64,000 nt of DNA from Streptomyces sp. NBC_00490 (GTDB taxonomy: Bacteria > Actinomycetota > Actinomycetes > Streptomycetales > Streptomycetaceae), in the NCBI RefSeq assembly GCF_036013645.1, contig NZ_CP107869.1:9300001-9364000 (forward strand). Direction: 5' to 3'. Below the pieces are notes generated by a model. The model had not been told where the DNA came from and did no database searches. It was given only the letters and a program-made list of their open reading frames with translations. Below are positions 16,174 to 24,291 of this stretch, piece by piece. How positions within the stretch are numbered: the first letter of the stretch is position 1; the number at the start of each line of letters is the position of its first letter. Made by a program: the position numbers and the translations under genes.

Positions 16174-17051
16174 CCGCTCTCGCCGCGTTGCGGAACACGT
16201 CCACCACCACCGACCTCCTCGCGCCACGCCGCCGGCCCGTGGCCCGGCCACTGCTGTACGGCGCCCTGGTGCTGTGCGCGCTCCTCACGACGCTGCCCTT
16301 CTTCTGGGTGCTCAGCGGCTCGCTGCGCAGCCTCGACGAGATCCGCTCCGACCCCGGCGCCTGGCTCCCGCACCACGTCACCTTCGACAACTTCCTGCGG
16401 CTGTTCCGCACCGAGGGTTTCGGCCAGTTCATGGTCAACAGCGTGGTGGTCGCGGCCATCGTCGTGGCCGGCAACATCGTCGCGGCGTCGGCCGCCGGAT
16501 ACGCCCTCGCCAAGCTCGACTTCGCGGGCAAGAGGCTCGCGTTCGGCGCGGTCATGGCGGCGATGATGGTGCCGTTCACCGCGGTGTTCGTCACCCAGTT
16601 CGTGATCACCGTCGACCTCGGTCTCGCGGACACCCTCACCGGGATCGCGCTGCCCGGCGTGGCGATGCCGCTGTCCGTCTTCATCATGCGGCAGTACGCG
16701 ATGTCGATCCCCGACGAACTCCTCGAAGCGGCCCGGATCGACGGCGCGGGCGAGTTCCGGATCTTCTTCAGGATCTTCCTGCCGCTGTCCGGCCCCGCTG
16801 TCGCGACGATCACGATCATGTCGTTCCTCGCCTCGTGGAACAACTTCATCTGGCCGCTCATCGTCGCCCAGAGCATGGACACCTACACCCTGCCGGTGGG
16901 CCTCGCCGCCACCAGTCAGGCGGCCGCCAACGTCAAGGACTACGGTCTGCTCCTCGCCGGTGCGATCGTCGTGATGCTGCCGGTGCTCCTGCTCTTCCTG
17001 TTCCTCCAGCGCTACTTCGTGCAGGGCATCTCGGGAACGGGAATGCGGTGA
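16170..17051 (+). CDS. Sugar ABC-transporter permease (MalG type)
   Basis: This is a 293-residue inner-membrane subunit. The EAA loop LEAARIDGAGEFRIFFRI and the conserved C-terminus LLFLFLQRYFVQGI are those of carbohydrate CUT1 permeases. It overlaps the upstream permease by ATGA and the downstream esterase by GTGA. With the previous protein it forms the membrane channel of the importer. Confidence 0.92.
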   Translation: MTALAALRNTSTTTDLLAPRRRPVARPLLYGALVLCALLTTLPFFWVLSGSLRSLDEIRSDPGAWLPHHVTFDNFLRLFRTEGFGQFMVNSVVVAAIVVAGNIVAASAAGYALAKLDFAGKRLAFGAVMAAMMVPFTAVFVTQFVITVDLGLADTLTGIALPGVAMPLSVFIMRQYAMSIPDELLEAARIDGAGEFRIFFRIFLPLSGPAVATITIMSFLASWNNFIWPLIVAQSMDTYTLPVGLAATSQAAANVKDYGLLLAGAIVVMLPVLLLFLFLQRYFVQGISGTGMR

Positions 17052-18427
17052 GCGTGATGAACTCCCTTGCCGCGCCGGGCGAGCCGGTCACCGTGCACGC
17101 TCCCGCCGGCAGGATCACCGGTCGCCGCCACCGTCAGGTACGCCGCTTCCTCGGCATCCCCTACGCCCAACCACCCACGGGCGCACGCCGGTTCGCCGCG
17201 CCCGTCCCACGCGGCCGGTTCCCGGAGCCGTACGACGCCTCCCGGCACGGCCCGACCGCCCAGCGCGTGCCGCTGTTCGCCACGACCACCGTGCCCGAGC
17301 CGTCGGTGCCGGGGGACGACGTGCTGAACCTCGGCGTCGTCGCCCCGGCCGCGGACGACGACCGCGGGCCCTTCCCGGTCATGGTGTGGATCCACGGAGG
17401 CGGGTTCCTCGCGGGGAGTCCGGCCAGCCCCTGGTACGACGGCCGGGCCTTCGCCCGCGACGGCGTCGTCTGCGTCACCGTCGGCTACCGGCTCGGTGTC
17501 GACGGATTCGCCGTCCTGGACGACGTCCCCACCAACCTGGGGCTGCGGGACCTGCTGCTCGCCCTCGACTGGGTGCGGGAGAACATCGCCGCCTTCGGGG
17601 GCGATCCGGACCGGGTGACCGTCGCCGGGCAGTCGGCCGGGGGCGCGGCGGTGCTCGCGCTGCTCTCGTCGCCGGCCGGCCGCGGCCGCTTCCAGCGGGC
17701 GGTCAGTATGTCCGGCGGGTTCTTCGAACCACGCGCGGTACGCGCGTTCCTGGGGCGGCTGGGGGAGCGGCTCGGTGTGCCCGCGACGCGAGCCGGATTC
17801 GGCACCCGCGGCGTGGCGGACCTCCAGCGGGCCGTCCTCGACCTGCGGGACGAGGGAGACGACGACGGGCCCGTGCTGGGCCCGTTCGTCGGCGACGACA
17901 TCCTGCCGGTACCGGTCGCCCAGGGGCTCGGCGTGCACGGGCACGACGTGCCCTTGCTGCTCGGCGCGACGGGGGACGAGTTCGACAGCGGCCCGGGTCC
18001 CGTGCGCGGAGCCCGCGCGGCAGGCACCCGCCGCACCGACACCCTGTTCCGCGCCGCATGCCCGCGCGCCGCGGCAGCCCGTCGCGCCGCCCGCGCCGGC
18101 ACCTGGTTGTACTCCTTCGAATGGCCCTCGCCCGTGCTCGGCGGTGCCGCGCACTGCGTCGACATCCCGTACTTCTTCGACGTACTCGACGCGGGCGGGA
18201 CCGCCGAGGCCCTCGGCACCGAACCGCCCCGGGAGCTGGCCACTTCGATGCACGCCGACCTGGTCGCGTTCCTCCACGGCGAGGAACCGGACTGGGGGCG
18301 TGCGACCGGGGTGCCCGGCGACCCGGCGCGCGAGTACGGCCGTAGCGGTGCACCGCTGGTGGCCGACACCACGGGCGTGTTCGATCCCGTCGTACGGCCG
18401 CTGCCCGAGGCGGCGGGGACGTGCTGA
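17048..18427 (+). CDS. Type B carboxylesterase
   Basis: This is a 459-residue alpha/beta hydrolase of the carboxylesterase type B family. It has the oxyanion-hole sequence VWIHGGGFLAG near residue 115, the nucleophile elbow VTVAGQSAGG near 198, and a probable catalytic His in GGAAHCVDIPYFF. No signal peptide is visible, so it acts in the cytoplasm, probably removing an acyl group from the imported compound. The start overlaps the permease stop (GTGA). The stop overlaps the ROK gene as TGATG. Confidence 0.86.
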   Translation: MSVMNSLAAPGEPVTVHAPAGRITGRRHRQVRRFLGIPYAQPPTGARRFAAPVPRGRFPEPYDASRHGPTAQRVPLFATTTVPEPSVPGDDVLNLGVVAPAADDDRGPFPVMVWIHGGGFLAGSPASPWYDGRAFARDGVVCVTVGYRLGVDGFAVLDDVPTNLGLRDLLLALDWVRENIAAFGGDPDRVTVAGQSAGGAAVLALLSSPAGRGRFQRAVSMSGGFFEPRAVRAFLGRLGERLGVPATRAGFGTRGVADLQRAVLDLRDEGDDDGPVLGPFVGDDILPVPVAQGLGVHGHDVPLLLGATGDEFDSGPGPVRGARAAGTRRTDTLFRAACPRAAAARRAARAGTWLYSFEWPSPVLGGAAHCVDIPYFFDVLDAGGTAEALGTEPPRELATSMHADLVAFLHGEEPDWGRATGVPGDPAREYGRSGAPLVADTTGVFDPVVRPLPEAAGTC

Positions 18428-19566
18428 TGTCGGGGATGAACCAGAGCGCCGTCCGGCGCGTCAACACCTCGGTCGTCCTGCGTGCGCTGGCGGTGTCGGC
18501 CGGGCCGACGACGCTGACCGCGCTGGCCGGTCAGGCCGGGCTGTCCCGCCGTACCATCGAACTCATCCTGGACTCGCTCGTCGAGGCCGGCTGGGTGGCG
18601 GAGTTGGACCGGCTGCCGATCAGCGGCTCCGCGGGGCGCCCCGCCCGGCGGTACGAACTACGCGCCGAACACGCCTTGTTGGCGGCCGTCTGCATCACCA
18701 CCTCGGGCGCGTCCGCGGTCGTCGCCGATGTGCGCGGACGCATTCTCGGCCGGGCCGAGGGGCCACTGCGCGCCTACCAGGACCCGCAGGTCACCCTCGA
18801 CGACGCGGCGGCGTTGGTCCTTCGGGCACTCGACGACGCGGGCGGGTCGGTGGACCGGCTGCGTGCCGGAGCGGTCGCGGGCGGTGGTGCCATCGACGAC
18901 GAGGGAGTCGTACGGCGGCTGGTGCACACGAAGCTCTGGGAAGGCGTGCGCCTGCCCGAGGAGCTCCAACGGCGCATCCCGATGCCGTGGTTCGCGGACA
19001 ACGACACCAACCTCGGTGCGCTCGCGGAGCGTTGGCGGGGTGTGGCCGGAGACCACGACAACGTCGTCTGGGCGATCCTCGGCAATCGCACCGGTCTCGG
19101 CATCCTGATACGGGGCGCCGTGCACCGCGGTCTCGACGGTGCGGCGGGTGAGATCGTCGAGGCGCGGTCGATACCGACGGCCTCGGTCGAGAACCACCCG
19201 GTGGCCTGGCTGAGTTCACCCGAACCGGCACAGCGGGCGGTCGCCCTGGCCCGCTGCGAGGCCGCCAGGGCGGGTGATGCGTCCGCGCTCGCGGAGGTCG
19301 ACGAGTTCGTGGAGAACATGGCGTCGATCCTCACCATCCTGTCGTGGACGGTCGCCCCCTCGCTCATCGTGCTCGGCGGCGGTCTGGAGGACGCGGCCGA
19401 CGTGCTGCTGCCCCGGGTGCGGGAGGCGATGCGCGACGCCCGCGCCCCCGAGATCGAACTGCGCGCCACCGTCCTGGGCCGTGACGCGGCCCTGGTCGGC
19501 GCCGTGAAACTGGCCCTCGACCGCATGGACACCGAACTGTTCGGCCCGCTCGTCCCGCGCGCCTGA
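18427..19566 (+). CDS. ROK-family transcriptional regulator
   Basis: This 379-residue protein has an N-terminal winged helix (about residues 1-75; LTALAGQAGLSRRTIELILD) and a ROK (repressor, ORF, kinase) sugar-binding domain with VVADVRGRILG and the later glycine-rich segment WAILGNRTGLGILI. The typical zinc-binding cysteine cluster of ROK proteins is not obvious. It sits inside the operon and most likely senses the sugar ligand or a pathway intermediate to control it. The ATG at 18427 overlaps the esterase stop; a GTG six bases upstream is an alternative. Confidence 0.88.
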   Translation: MSGMNQSAVRRVNTSVVLRALAVSAGPTTLTALAGQAGLSRRTIELILDSLVEAGWVAELDRLPISGSAGRPARRYELRAEHALLAAVCITTSGASAVVADVRGRILGRAEGPLRAYQDPQVTLDDAAALVLRALDDAGGSVDRLRAGAVAGGGAIDDEGVVRRLVHTKLWEGVRLPEELQRRIPMPWFADNDTNLGALAERWRGVAGDHDNVVWAILGNRTGLGILIRGAVHRGLDGAAGEIVEARSIPTASVENHPVAWLSSPEPAQRAVALARCEAARAGDASALAEVDEFVENMASILTILSWTVAPSLIVLGGGLEDAADVLLPRVREAMRDARAPEIELRATVLGRDAALVGAVKLALDRMDTELFGPLVPRA

Positions 19567-19628
19567 CCCGCCCCCCCCCACAGCTCGCCCCCCACCCGCA
19601 CCCGTGGCACAACACATGGAGTCTCACC

Positions 19629-21155
19629 TTGACCGACACCCCCCGCACCGACGTCCTCGTCGTGGGCAGCGGCATCATGGGATCCGTCGTGGCCCGACAG
19701 CTGCGCGACAGCGATCCGGCGCTGCGCATCACCATGGTGGACGGCGGCAGCACGATCGGCGCGGCTCCCGGCCTGCACCTGCACGACCTCGACGACCCGG
19801 ACCTGTGGGCCCGCTACAACGAACGCGTCGCCACCGGCATCCAGGGCATGTACACCGGCGCCGAGGTGGTGCGCGAGATCGCGGGCAGCCTCGCCGGTCT
19901 GACGCCCGGCATGTTCCACGCCCTGGCCTTCGGCGAGGACGCCGAGGCGATGCCCCAGGCGGCGCTCGCCTGGAACGCGGGCGGCATGGGCGTCCACTGG
20001 ACCGCCGCGACCCCCTGGCCCGCCGGGGACGAGGTGTTCGACTACGGTGACCCGGCCTGCTGGGCGACGGACCTGGACACCGCGCGCCGGCTCCTCGCCG
20101 TCACGCCCGCCGCGATCGGCCCGACCCAGGTCGGCAGCAGGGTCCTCGACATCCTGCGCCGACGCTTCGACGGCGTGGGACCGCACGACCGGCGACCGCA
20201 GCCCATGCCCATGGCCGTCACCCCGACCGCGTCGGGCCCCATGCCCCGCACGGCTCCGGGGACGATCTTCCCCGCCCTCGCGACCGGCGGCGACCGCGCC
20301 TTCACCCTGCTGACCGGCACGCTCGCGACCTCCCTCCTCATCACGGACGGCCGGGTCACCGGCGCCCGGCTGCGCCGCGTCGCCGACGGCGCCGAGTCCG
20401 AACTCCACGCCGACACCGTGGTGGTGTGCGCCGATGCCCTGCGCACCCCGCAACTGCTGTTCGCCTCGGGCATCCGGCCCCCCGCGCTCGGCCGCCGCCT
20501 CAACGAGCACGCGTTCATCACCGCCCGCGTCCTGCTCGACCTCGACCGGTTCGGCATCGACCTCGACACCCTGCCCCTGCCGCGTCCCGGCGAGTTCAGC
20601 ACCGACTCGCTCTGGCTGCCGCACAACGGCTCGGCCCAGCCGTTCCACGGCCAGATCATGAACCGCACCTACGTCGACGACGGCGGCCGCCCCCTCGCCC
20701 ACTCCGTGGGCCTGTCCCTGTACGCCCCCGTCGAGTCCCGCCCCGAGAACCGGCTCGTGTTCTCCGACACCGAGACCGACCTCGCCGGAATGCCCCGGAT
20801 CACCGTCGAGTTCGGCTACTCCGACACCGACCGCACCCTGATCGACCGGGCCCTGGCCGAAGTCCGTTCGCTGGCCGGGGAGTTCGGCGCCTTCGACCCG
20901 GCGACCGAGAGCTCGCTGCTCCCGCCCGGCTCGTCCCTGCACCAGACCGGCACCGTCCGCTCCGGCACGGCCGACGACGGCACCAGCGTGTGCGACCCGG
21001 ACGGCAGGGTGTGGGGCTACGACAACCTGTACCTCGCCGGAAACGGCGTCATCCCCACCGCGATGGCCGCCAACGTCACCCTGACCGGCGCGGTGACCGC
21101 CATCCGGGCCGCCCGCGCCGTGACCGTACGCAACTCCGCACTCGCCGCCCACTGA
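19629..21155 (+). CDS. GMC oxidoreductase, pyranose-oxidase / glycoside-3-oxidase-like
   Basis: This is a 508-residue FAD-dependent sugar oxidase. The Rossmann motif GSGIMG is at 13-18. GMGVHWTAATP at 119-129 matches the STHWTCATP flavinylation motif of pyranose 2-oxidase, placing His123 where the covalent FAD-His is found. The catalytic pair can be placed at His438 (SLHQTG) and Asn482 (AANVTLT), with spacing close to His548/Asn593 of the fungal enzyme. Bacterial relatives oxidise C2 or C3 of sugars and C-glycosides. The start is a TTG, supported by GGAG eight bases upstream. It follows the ROK gene in the operon. Confidence 0.85.
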   Translation: MTDTPRTDVLVVGSGIMGSVVARQLRDSDPALRITMVDGGSTIGAAPGLHLHDLDDPDLWARYNERVATGIQGMYTGAEVVREIAGSLAGLTPGMFHALAFGEDAEAMPQAALAWNAGGMGVHWTAATPWPAGDEVFDYGDPACWATDLDTARRLLAVTPAAIGPTQVGSRVLDILRRRFDGVGPHDRRPQPMPMAVTPTASGPMPRTAPGTIFPALATGGDRAFTLLTGTLATSLLITDGRVTGARLRRVADGAESELHADTVVVCADALRTPQLLFASGIRPPALGRRLNEHAFITARVLLDLDRFGIDLDTLPLPRPGEFSTDSLWLPHNGSAQPFHGQIMNRTYVDDGGRPLAHSVGLSLYAPVESRPENRLVFSDTETDLAGMPRITVEFGYSDTDRTLIDRALAEVRSLAGEFGAFDPATESSLLPPGSSLHQTGTVRSGTADDGTSVCDPDGRVWGYDNLYLAGNGVIPTAMAANVTLTGAVTAIRAARAVTVRNSALAAH

Positions 21156-21169
21156 CAGGAAGCCCCACC

Positions 21170-21778
21170 GTGATCGACATCGCCAAGCAGTTCCACCTGG
21201 CCCTGCCGGCCTGGATCGACGACGAACTGGCCGACGTGCCCGCCGTCGTCCCCGGCCGCGACGAGCGGATGCGCCTCGTCCACCGGCTGGCCGACCGCAA
21301 CTGGCGCGAGGGCAACGGCGGCCCGTTCGCCGCCCTGGTCGCCGAACGGGACACCGGCCGGATCGTCTCCGTCGGTGTGAACGTCGTCCTCGCCTCCGGC
21401 GTCTCCAGCGCCCACGCCGAGGTCCTCGCGCTCGGCCTCGCCCAGACGGCGACCGGCGGCTGGGACCTCGGCGGCGACGGGCTCCCCGCCCATGAGCTGG
21501 TCGTCAACTGGCGTCCCTGCATCCAGTGTTACGGCGCCACCATGTGGTCCGGCGTGCGCGGACTCGTCGTCGCCGGCGAGGGCCCGGAACTGGAGGTGAT
21601 CACCACCTTCGACGAGGGCCCGCTCGGCGCGGACTGGGCGCAGCAGTTCGCGGCACGCGGCATCGAGGTCGTGGGCGATGTGCTCCGGGACGAGGCTCTC
21701 GCCGTGTTCCGCGCCTATCGCAAGGCCGTCGACGAGGGCGACGGCGTCGTCTACAACGCCCGCGGAGGTGCCGAATGA
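21170..21778 (+). CDS. Nucleoside/cytosine-type zinc deaminase
   Basis: This 202-residue cytidine-deaminase-fold protein shows the zinc motifs HAE at residues 82-84 (His ligand and catalytic Glu) and PCIQC at 116-120 (two Cys ligands). Family members include guanine, cytosine and tRNA-adenosine deaminases, but the sequence around the motif is not diagnostic of any one. Its presence between a sugar oxidase and a sugar isomerase is unusual. The GTG start follows AGGAAG, and the stop overlaps the next gene as ATGA. Confidence 0.83.
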   Translation: MIDIAKQFHLALPAWIDDELADVPAVVPGRDERMRLVHRLADRNWREGNGGPFAALVAERDTGRIVSVGVNVVLASGVSSAHAEVLALGLAQTATGGWDLGGDGLPAHELVVNWRPCIQCYGATMWSGVRGLVVAGEGPELEVITTFDEGPLGADWAQQFAARGIEVVGDVLRDEALAVFRAYRKAVDEGDGVVYNARGGAE

Positions 21779-22713
21779 CGGCGCCGCGTTTCGCGACCGA
21801 CATCATCACCTTCTACCACCCCGACTTCTGGGGTCTCGCCTCGGCGGACGCCGTACGCGAATGGGCCCTGGCACACCCGGGGCTCTTCTGGGCCCGGGTC
21901 ATGGACGCCCTGGCCGACGCCGGTGTCACCGGCATCGAGCTGACCTTCGCCCCCGGCGACATCGACTCCGCCCTGCGCGCCTTCGGCAGTGCCCCCGCGT
22001 TCCGCGGCGAGCTCGCGGCCCGGGGCCTGTCCGTCGTGAGCGCGTTCATCGCGGGCAGCGACGCGCCCGACTGGCGGCACGGCGACAACCTGCCCGCGAT
22101 CGTCGCCGACGCCGAACGCCGGGCGGCCTTCCTCGCCGAGACCGGCGGTGAACTCCTCGTCGCCGGGCTGCCGATGCGGACGACGTACGGGACCCGGCCG
22201 CCGTTCTTCGTCGACGCCGTCTACATGACCCGCATGGCCGACATCGCGCATGCCGTCGGCGAGGCCGTAGCCCGGCACGGCGTGAAGCTCGCCTTCCACA
22301 CCGAGTCCCACAGCACGCTCTGGTACGAGCGGGACATCGACCTGTTCATGGCTCTGACCGACCCGCGCTACGTGTGGCTGTGCCCCGACTCCTGCCACAT
22401 CGCCCTCGGCGGCGGCGACCCGGTGGCCGTCGCCCACCGCCACGCCCCGCGGATCGCGCTGGCCCACTGGAAGGACGCGGTACGCCCGATCGACGTCCAC
22501 CTCACCGTCGACGACACCATCTACGCGCAACAGCAGCCGTACATGACCGAACTCGGCGACGGCATCGTGGACTGGCCGGGCTGGGCCGCGGCGATGTCCC
22601 GCACGCCGGGCGCCGGCACCGTACTGATCGAGTTGGACGAGGCGGCCGATCCCGTGGCCGCGCTCCGGGCGGGAACGGCTGTGGCGAGGGCCGCGTGGAG
22701 CGCGAACGCCTAA
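21775..22713 (+). CDS. Sugar phosphate isomerase/epimerase-family TIM barrel
   Basis: This 312-residue AP-endonuclease-2-like TIM-barrel protein has candidate divalent-metal ligands on barrel strands: Glu in FHTESHSTLW, Asp and His in CPDSCHIALGG, His in LAHWKDAV and Glu in VLIELDEAAD. Such proteins include xylose-isomerase-like epimerases, inosose dehydratases and the catalytic subunits of 3-keto-glycoside-cleaving enzymes. No DUF6379-type small subunit, as needed by C-deglycosidases, is present. It is the last gene of the operon and is translationally coupled to the deaminase (ATGA). Confidence 0.86.
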   Translation: MTAPRFATDIITFYHPDFWGLASADAVREWALAHPGLFWARVMDALADAGVTGIELTFAPGDIDSALRAFGSAPAFRGELAARGLSVVSAFIAGSDAPDWRHGDNLPAIVADAERRAAFLAETGGELLVAGLPMRTTYGTRPPFFVDAVYMTRMADIAHAVGEAVARHGVKLAFHTESHSTLWYERDIDLFMALTDPRYVWLCPDSCHIALGGGDPVAVAHRHAPRIALAHWKDAVRPIDVHLTVDDTIYAQQQPYMTELGDGIVDWPGWAAAMSRTPGAGTVLIELDEAADPVAALRAGTAVARAAWSANA

Positions 22714-22722
22714 CATGGGCGG

Positions 22723-23070
22723 ATGTCCCTCGACCTCTTCGCAGGCATTGCGGTCAGCGACTACACAGCGGCCCTGGCCTGGTACGAACAACTCCTCGGC
22801 ACCCCACCGGCGTTCTTCCCGAACGACACGGAGGCCGTCTGGGAGCTGGCGGAACACCGCTACATCTACATCGAGCACCTCCCCGCCCGCGCCGGCAACG
22901 CCCTGAACACCCTCTTCGTCGACGACCTCGACACCCGCGTCGCCGCCATCGCCGACCGGGGCCTGGAACCCACGAAGCGCGAGACGTACTCCAACGGCGT
23001 CCGCAAGATCACCTACCACGACCCGGACGGCAACGAGATCGGGCTCGGGGGCGGCCCCGCACCGACGTAG
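22723..23070 (+). CDS. VOC/glyoxalase-fold protein
   Basis: This 115-residue single-domain vicinal-oxygen-chelate protein has paired beta-alpha-beta-beta-beta units. Conserved segments are AVSDYTAALAWYEQLLG at the start and ITYHDPDGNEIGLGG at the end. The end Glu-type metal ligand is present in NEIGL. Function is open: it could be an enzyme or a resistance-like binding protein. It follows the operon by nine bases and may be read through from it, but it looks like a separate function. Confidence 0.8.
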   Translation: MSLDLFAGIAVSDYTAALAWYEQLLGTPPAFFPNDTEAVWELAEHRYIYIEHLPARAGNALNTLFVDDLDTRVAAIADRGLEPTKRETYSNGVRKITYHDPDGNEIGLGGGPAPT

Positions 23071-23250
23071 TGCGCGGGGAAGCCCCGAGTAAGAGCTCTA
23101 CGTGAACCCCCAGCAGGCCCTGCCGCCCCTCTGGATCTTGTGTGTAGCGTCCAGCCTTGTGTCGAGCGGCGGTCGCGCAACCGCCGTTCTACGCGCGCAG
23201 ATTCGGCGCCCGCACCGCCTCCCGCTCCCCCCACCCCGGAGGTTCACCGC

Positions 23251-24189
23251 ATGCTCGGCCTCGGCAACTCCCCCCGCAGATTCACCACCGCCGTCACCGT
23301 GTTCGGACTGCTCGCCACCGGCGCCGCGGTCCAGGCTTCCACCGCCGGTCCGGCGGCAGCCGCCACCACGCACCGCGTCCTGTTCGACAACGCGCACGCC
23401 GAGACGGCCGGCAACGCCGACTGGATCGTCTCCACCAGCCAGCCCGACCCGACCGGCGAGGACTCCTCGCCCTCCGGCGAGACGGACTGGACGGGCGCGC
23501 TGTCTTCTTGGGGCGTGGCACTCCAGAAGACCGGCGACTACGCGCTCGACACCCTGCCGTCGGGCGCCGCCCTCACCTACGGCGGCTCCTCGGCGACCGA
23601 CCTGTCGAACTTCGACACCCTCGTCCTGCCGGAGCCCAACACGCTGTTCACGACCGCCGAGAAGACGGCGATCATGAACTTCGTGAAGAACGGCGGCGGC
23701 CTGTTCATGATCTCCGACCACACCGGCGCCGACCGCAACAACGACGGCGAGGACGCGGTCGAGATCCTCAACGACCTGATGACGAACAACAGCGTCGACT
23801 CCACCGACCCGTTCGGCCTGTCCATCGACTCGCTCAGCATCAGCTCCGGCTACCCCGCGGCGATCAGCGACAGCACCGACCCGGTGCTGCACGGCTCCTT
23901 CGGCACCGTCACCAAGAGCCTGATCGCCAGCGGTACGACGGCCACCCTCAAGCCCGCCGACAACTCGGCCGTCAAGGGGCTGCTCTACCGCAGCGGTTAC
24001 TCCGGCACCACCGGAGCCTTCTTCGCGACCAGCACCTTCGGCAGTGGAAAGATCGCCTTCTGGGGCGACAGCTCCCCGATCGACGACGGCACCGGCCAGT
24101 CCGGCAACACGCTCTACGACGGCTGGAACGACACCGGCGCCACCAACGCGGCGCTGGCGCTGAACGCCACCGCGTGGCTGTCCTCGTGA
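23251..24189 (+). CDS. Secreted ThuA/GATase1-like protein
   Basis: This 312-residue exported protein has a signal peptide (about residues 1-38, ending GPAAAA). The mature chain begins HRVLFDNAHAETAG and holds a flavodoxin-like glutamine-amidotransferase-type fold, with LVLPEPNTLFT, GGGLFMISDHTGADRN and KIAFWGDSSPIDDG as its core strands. No catalytic Cys is seen, as in ThuA-type proteins. The start at 23251 is chosen for the GGAGG ten bases upstream and because it yields a normal signal peptide. The substrate is unknown. Confidence 0.75.
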   Translation: MLGLGNSPRRFTTAVTVFGLLATGAAVQASTAGPAAAATTHRVLFDNAHAETAGNADWIVSTSQPDPTGEDSSPSGETDWTGALSSWGVALQKTGDYALDTLPSGAALTYGGSSATDLSNFDTLVLPEPNTLFTTAEKTAIMNFVKNGGGLFMISDHTGADRNNDGEDAVEILNDLMTNNSVDSTDPFGLSIDSLSISSGYPAAISDSTDPVLHGSFGTVTKSLIASGTTATLKPADNSAVKGLLYRSGYSGTTGAFFATSTFGSGKIAFWGDSSPIDDGTGQSGNTLYDGWNDTGATNAALALNATAWLSS

Positions 24190-24198
24190 CACCGGCCC

Positions 24199-24226
24199 GC
24201 TGAGCTCGCACAGCTGAGCTCGCACA
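24199..24226. repeat. Tandem duplication of a 14-mer
   Basis: GCTGAGCTCGCACA is repeated twice head to tail, starting ten bases after the stop codon of the secreted protein. Nothing else in the surroundings repeats it. It looks like a local replication-slippage duplication. Confidence 0.8.
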
Positions 24227-24232
24227 AGCGGG

Positions 24233-24278
24233 ATGGCGGGTGCGGTCCCGGAAGCCTTCCCGGGACCGCACCCGCCAT
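24233..24278. terminator. Bidirectional terminator hairpin, 19-bp perfect stem
   Basis: Bases 24233-24251 pair perfectly with 24260-24278 (ATGGCGGGTGCGGTCCCGG and its complement) around an eight-base loop. It lies between the convergent secreted-protein gene and the carbonic anhydrase gene, so it should stop transcription from both. Confidence 0.88.
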
Positions 24279-24291
24279 CGGCTCACTCGGT

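Noticed and set aside
19629..22713. Assignment of the operon as a C-glycoside deglycosidase (CarA/CarBC type)
   Set aside because: The oxidase fits, but the DUF6379-type small subunit required for C-deglycosidase is missing and a deaminase is present instead.
23167..23186. Small hairpin CGGCGGT/ACCGCCG before the secreted protein
   Set aside because: Short stem in very GC-rich DNA; no feature suggests a riboswitch or attenuator.
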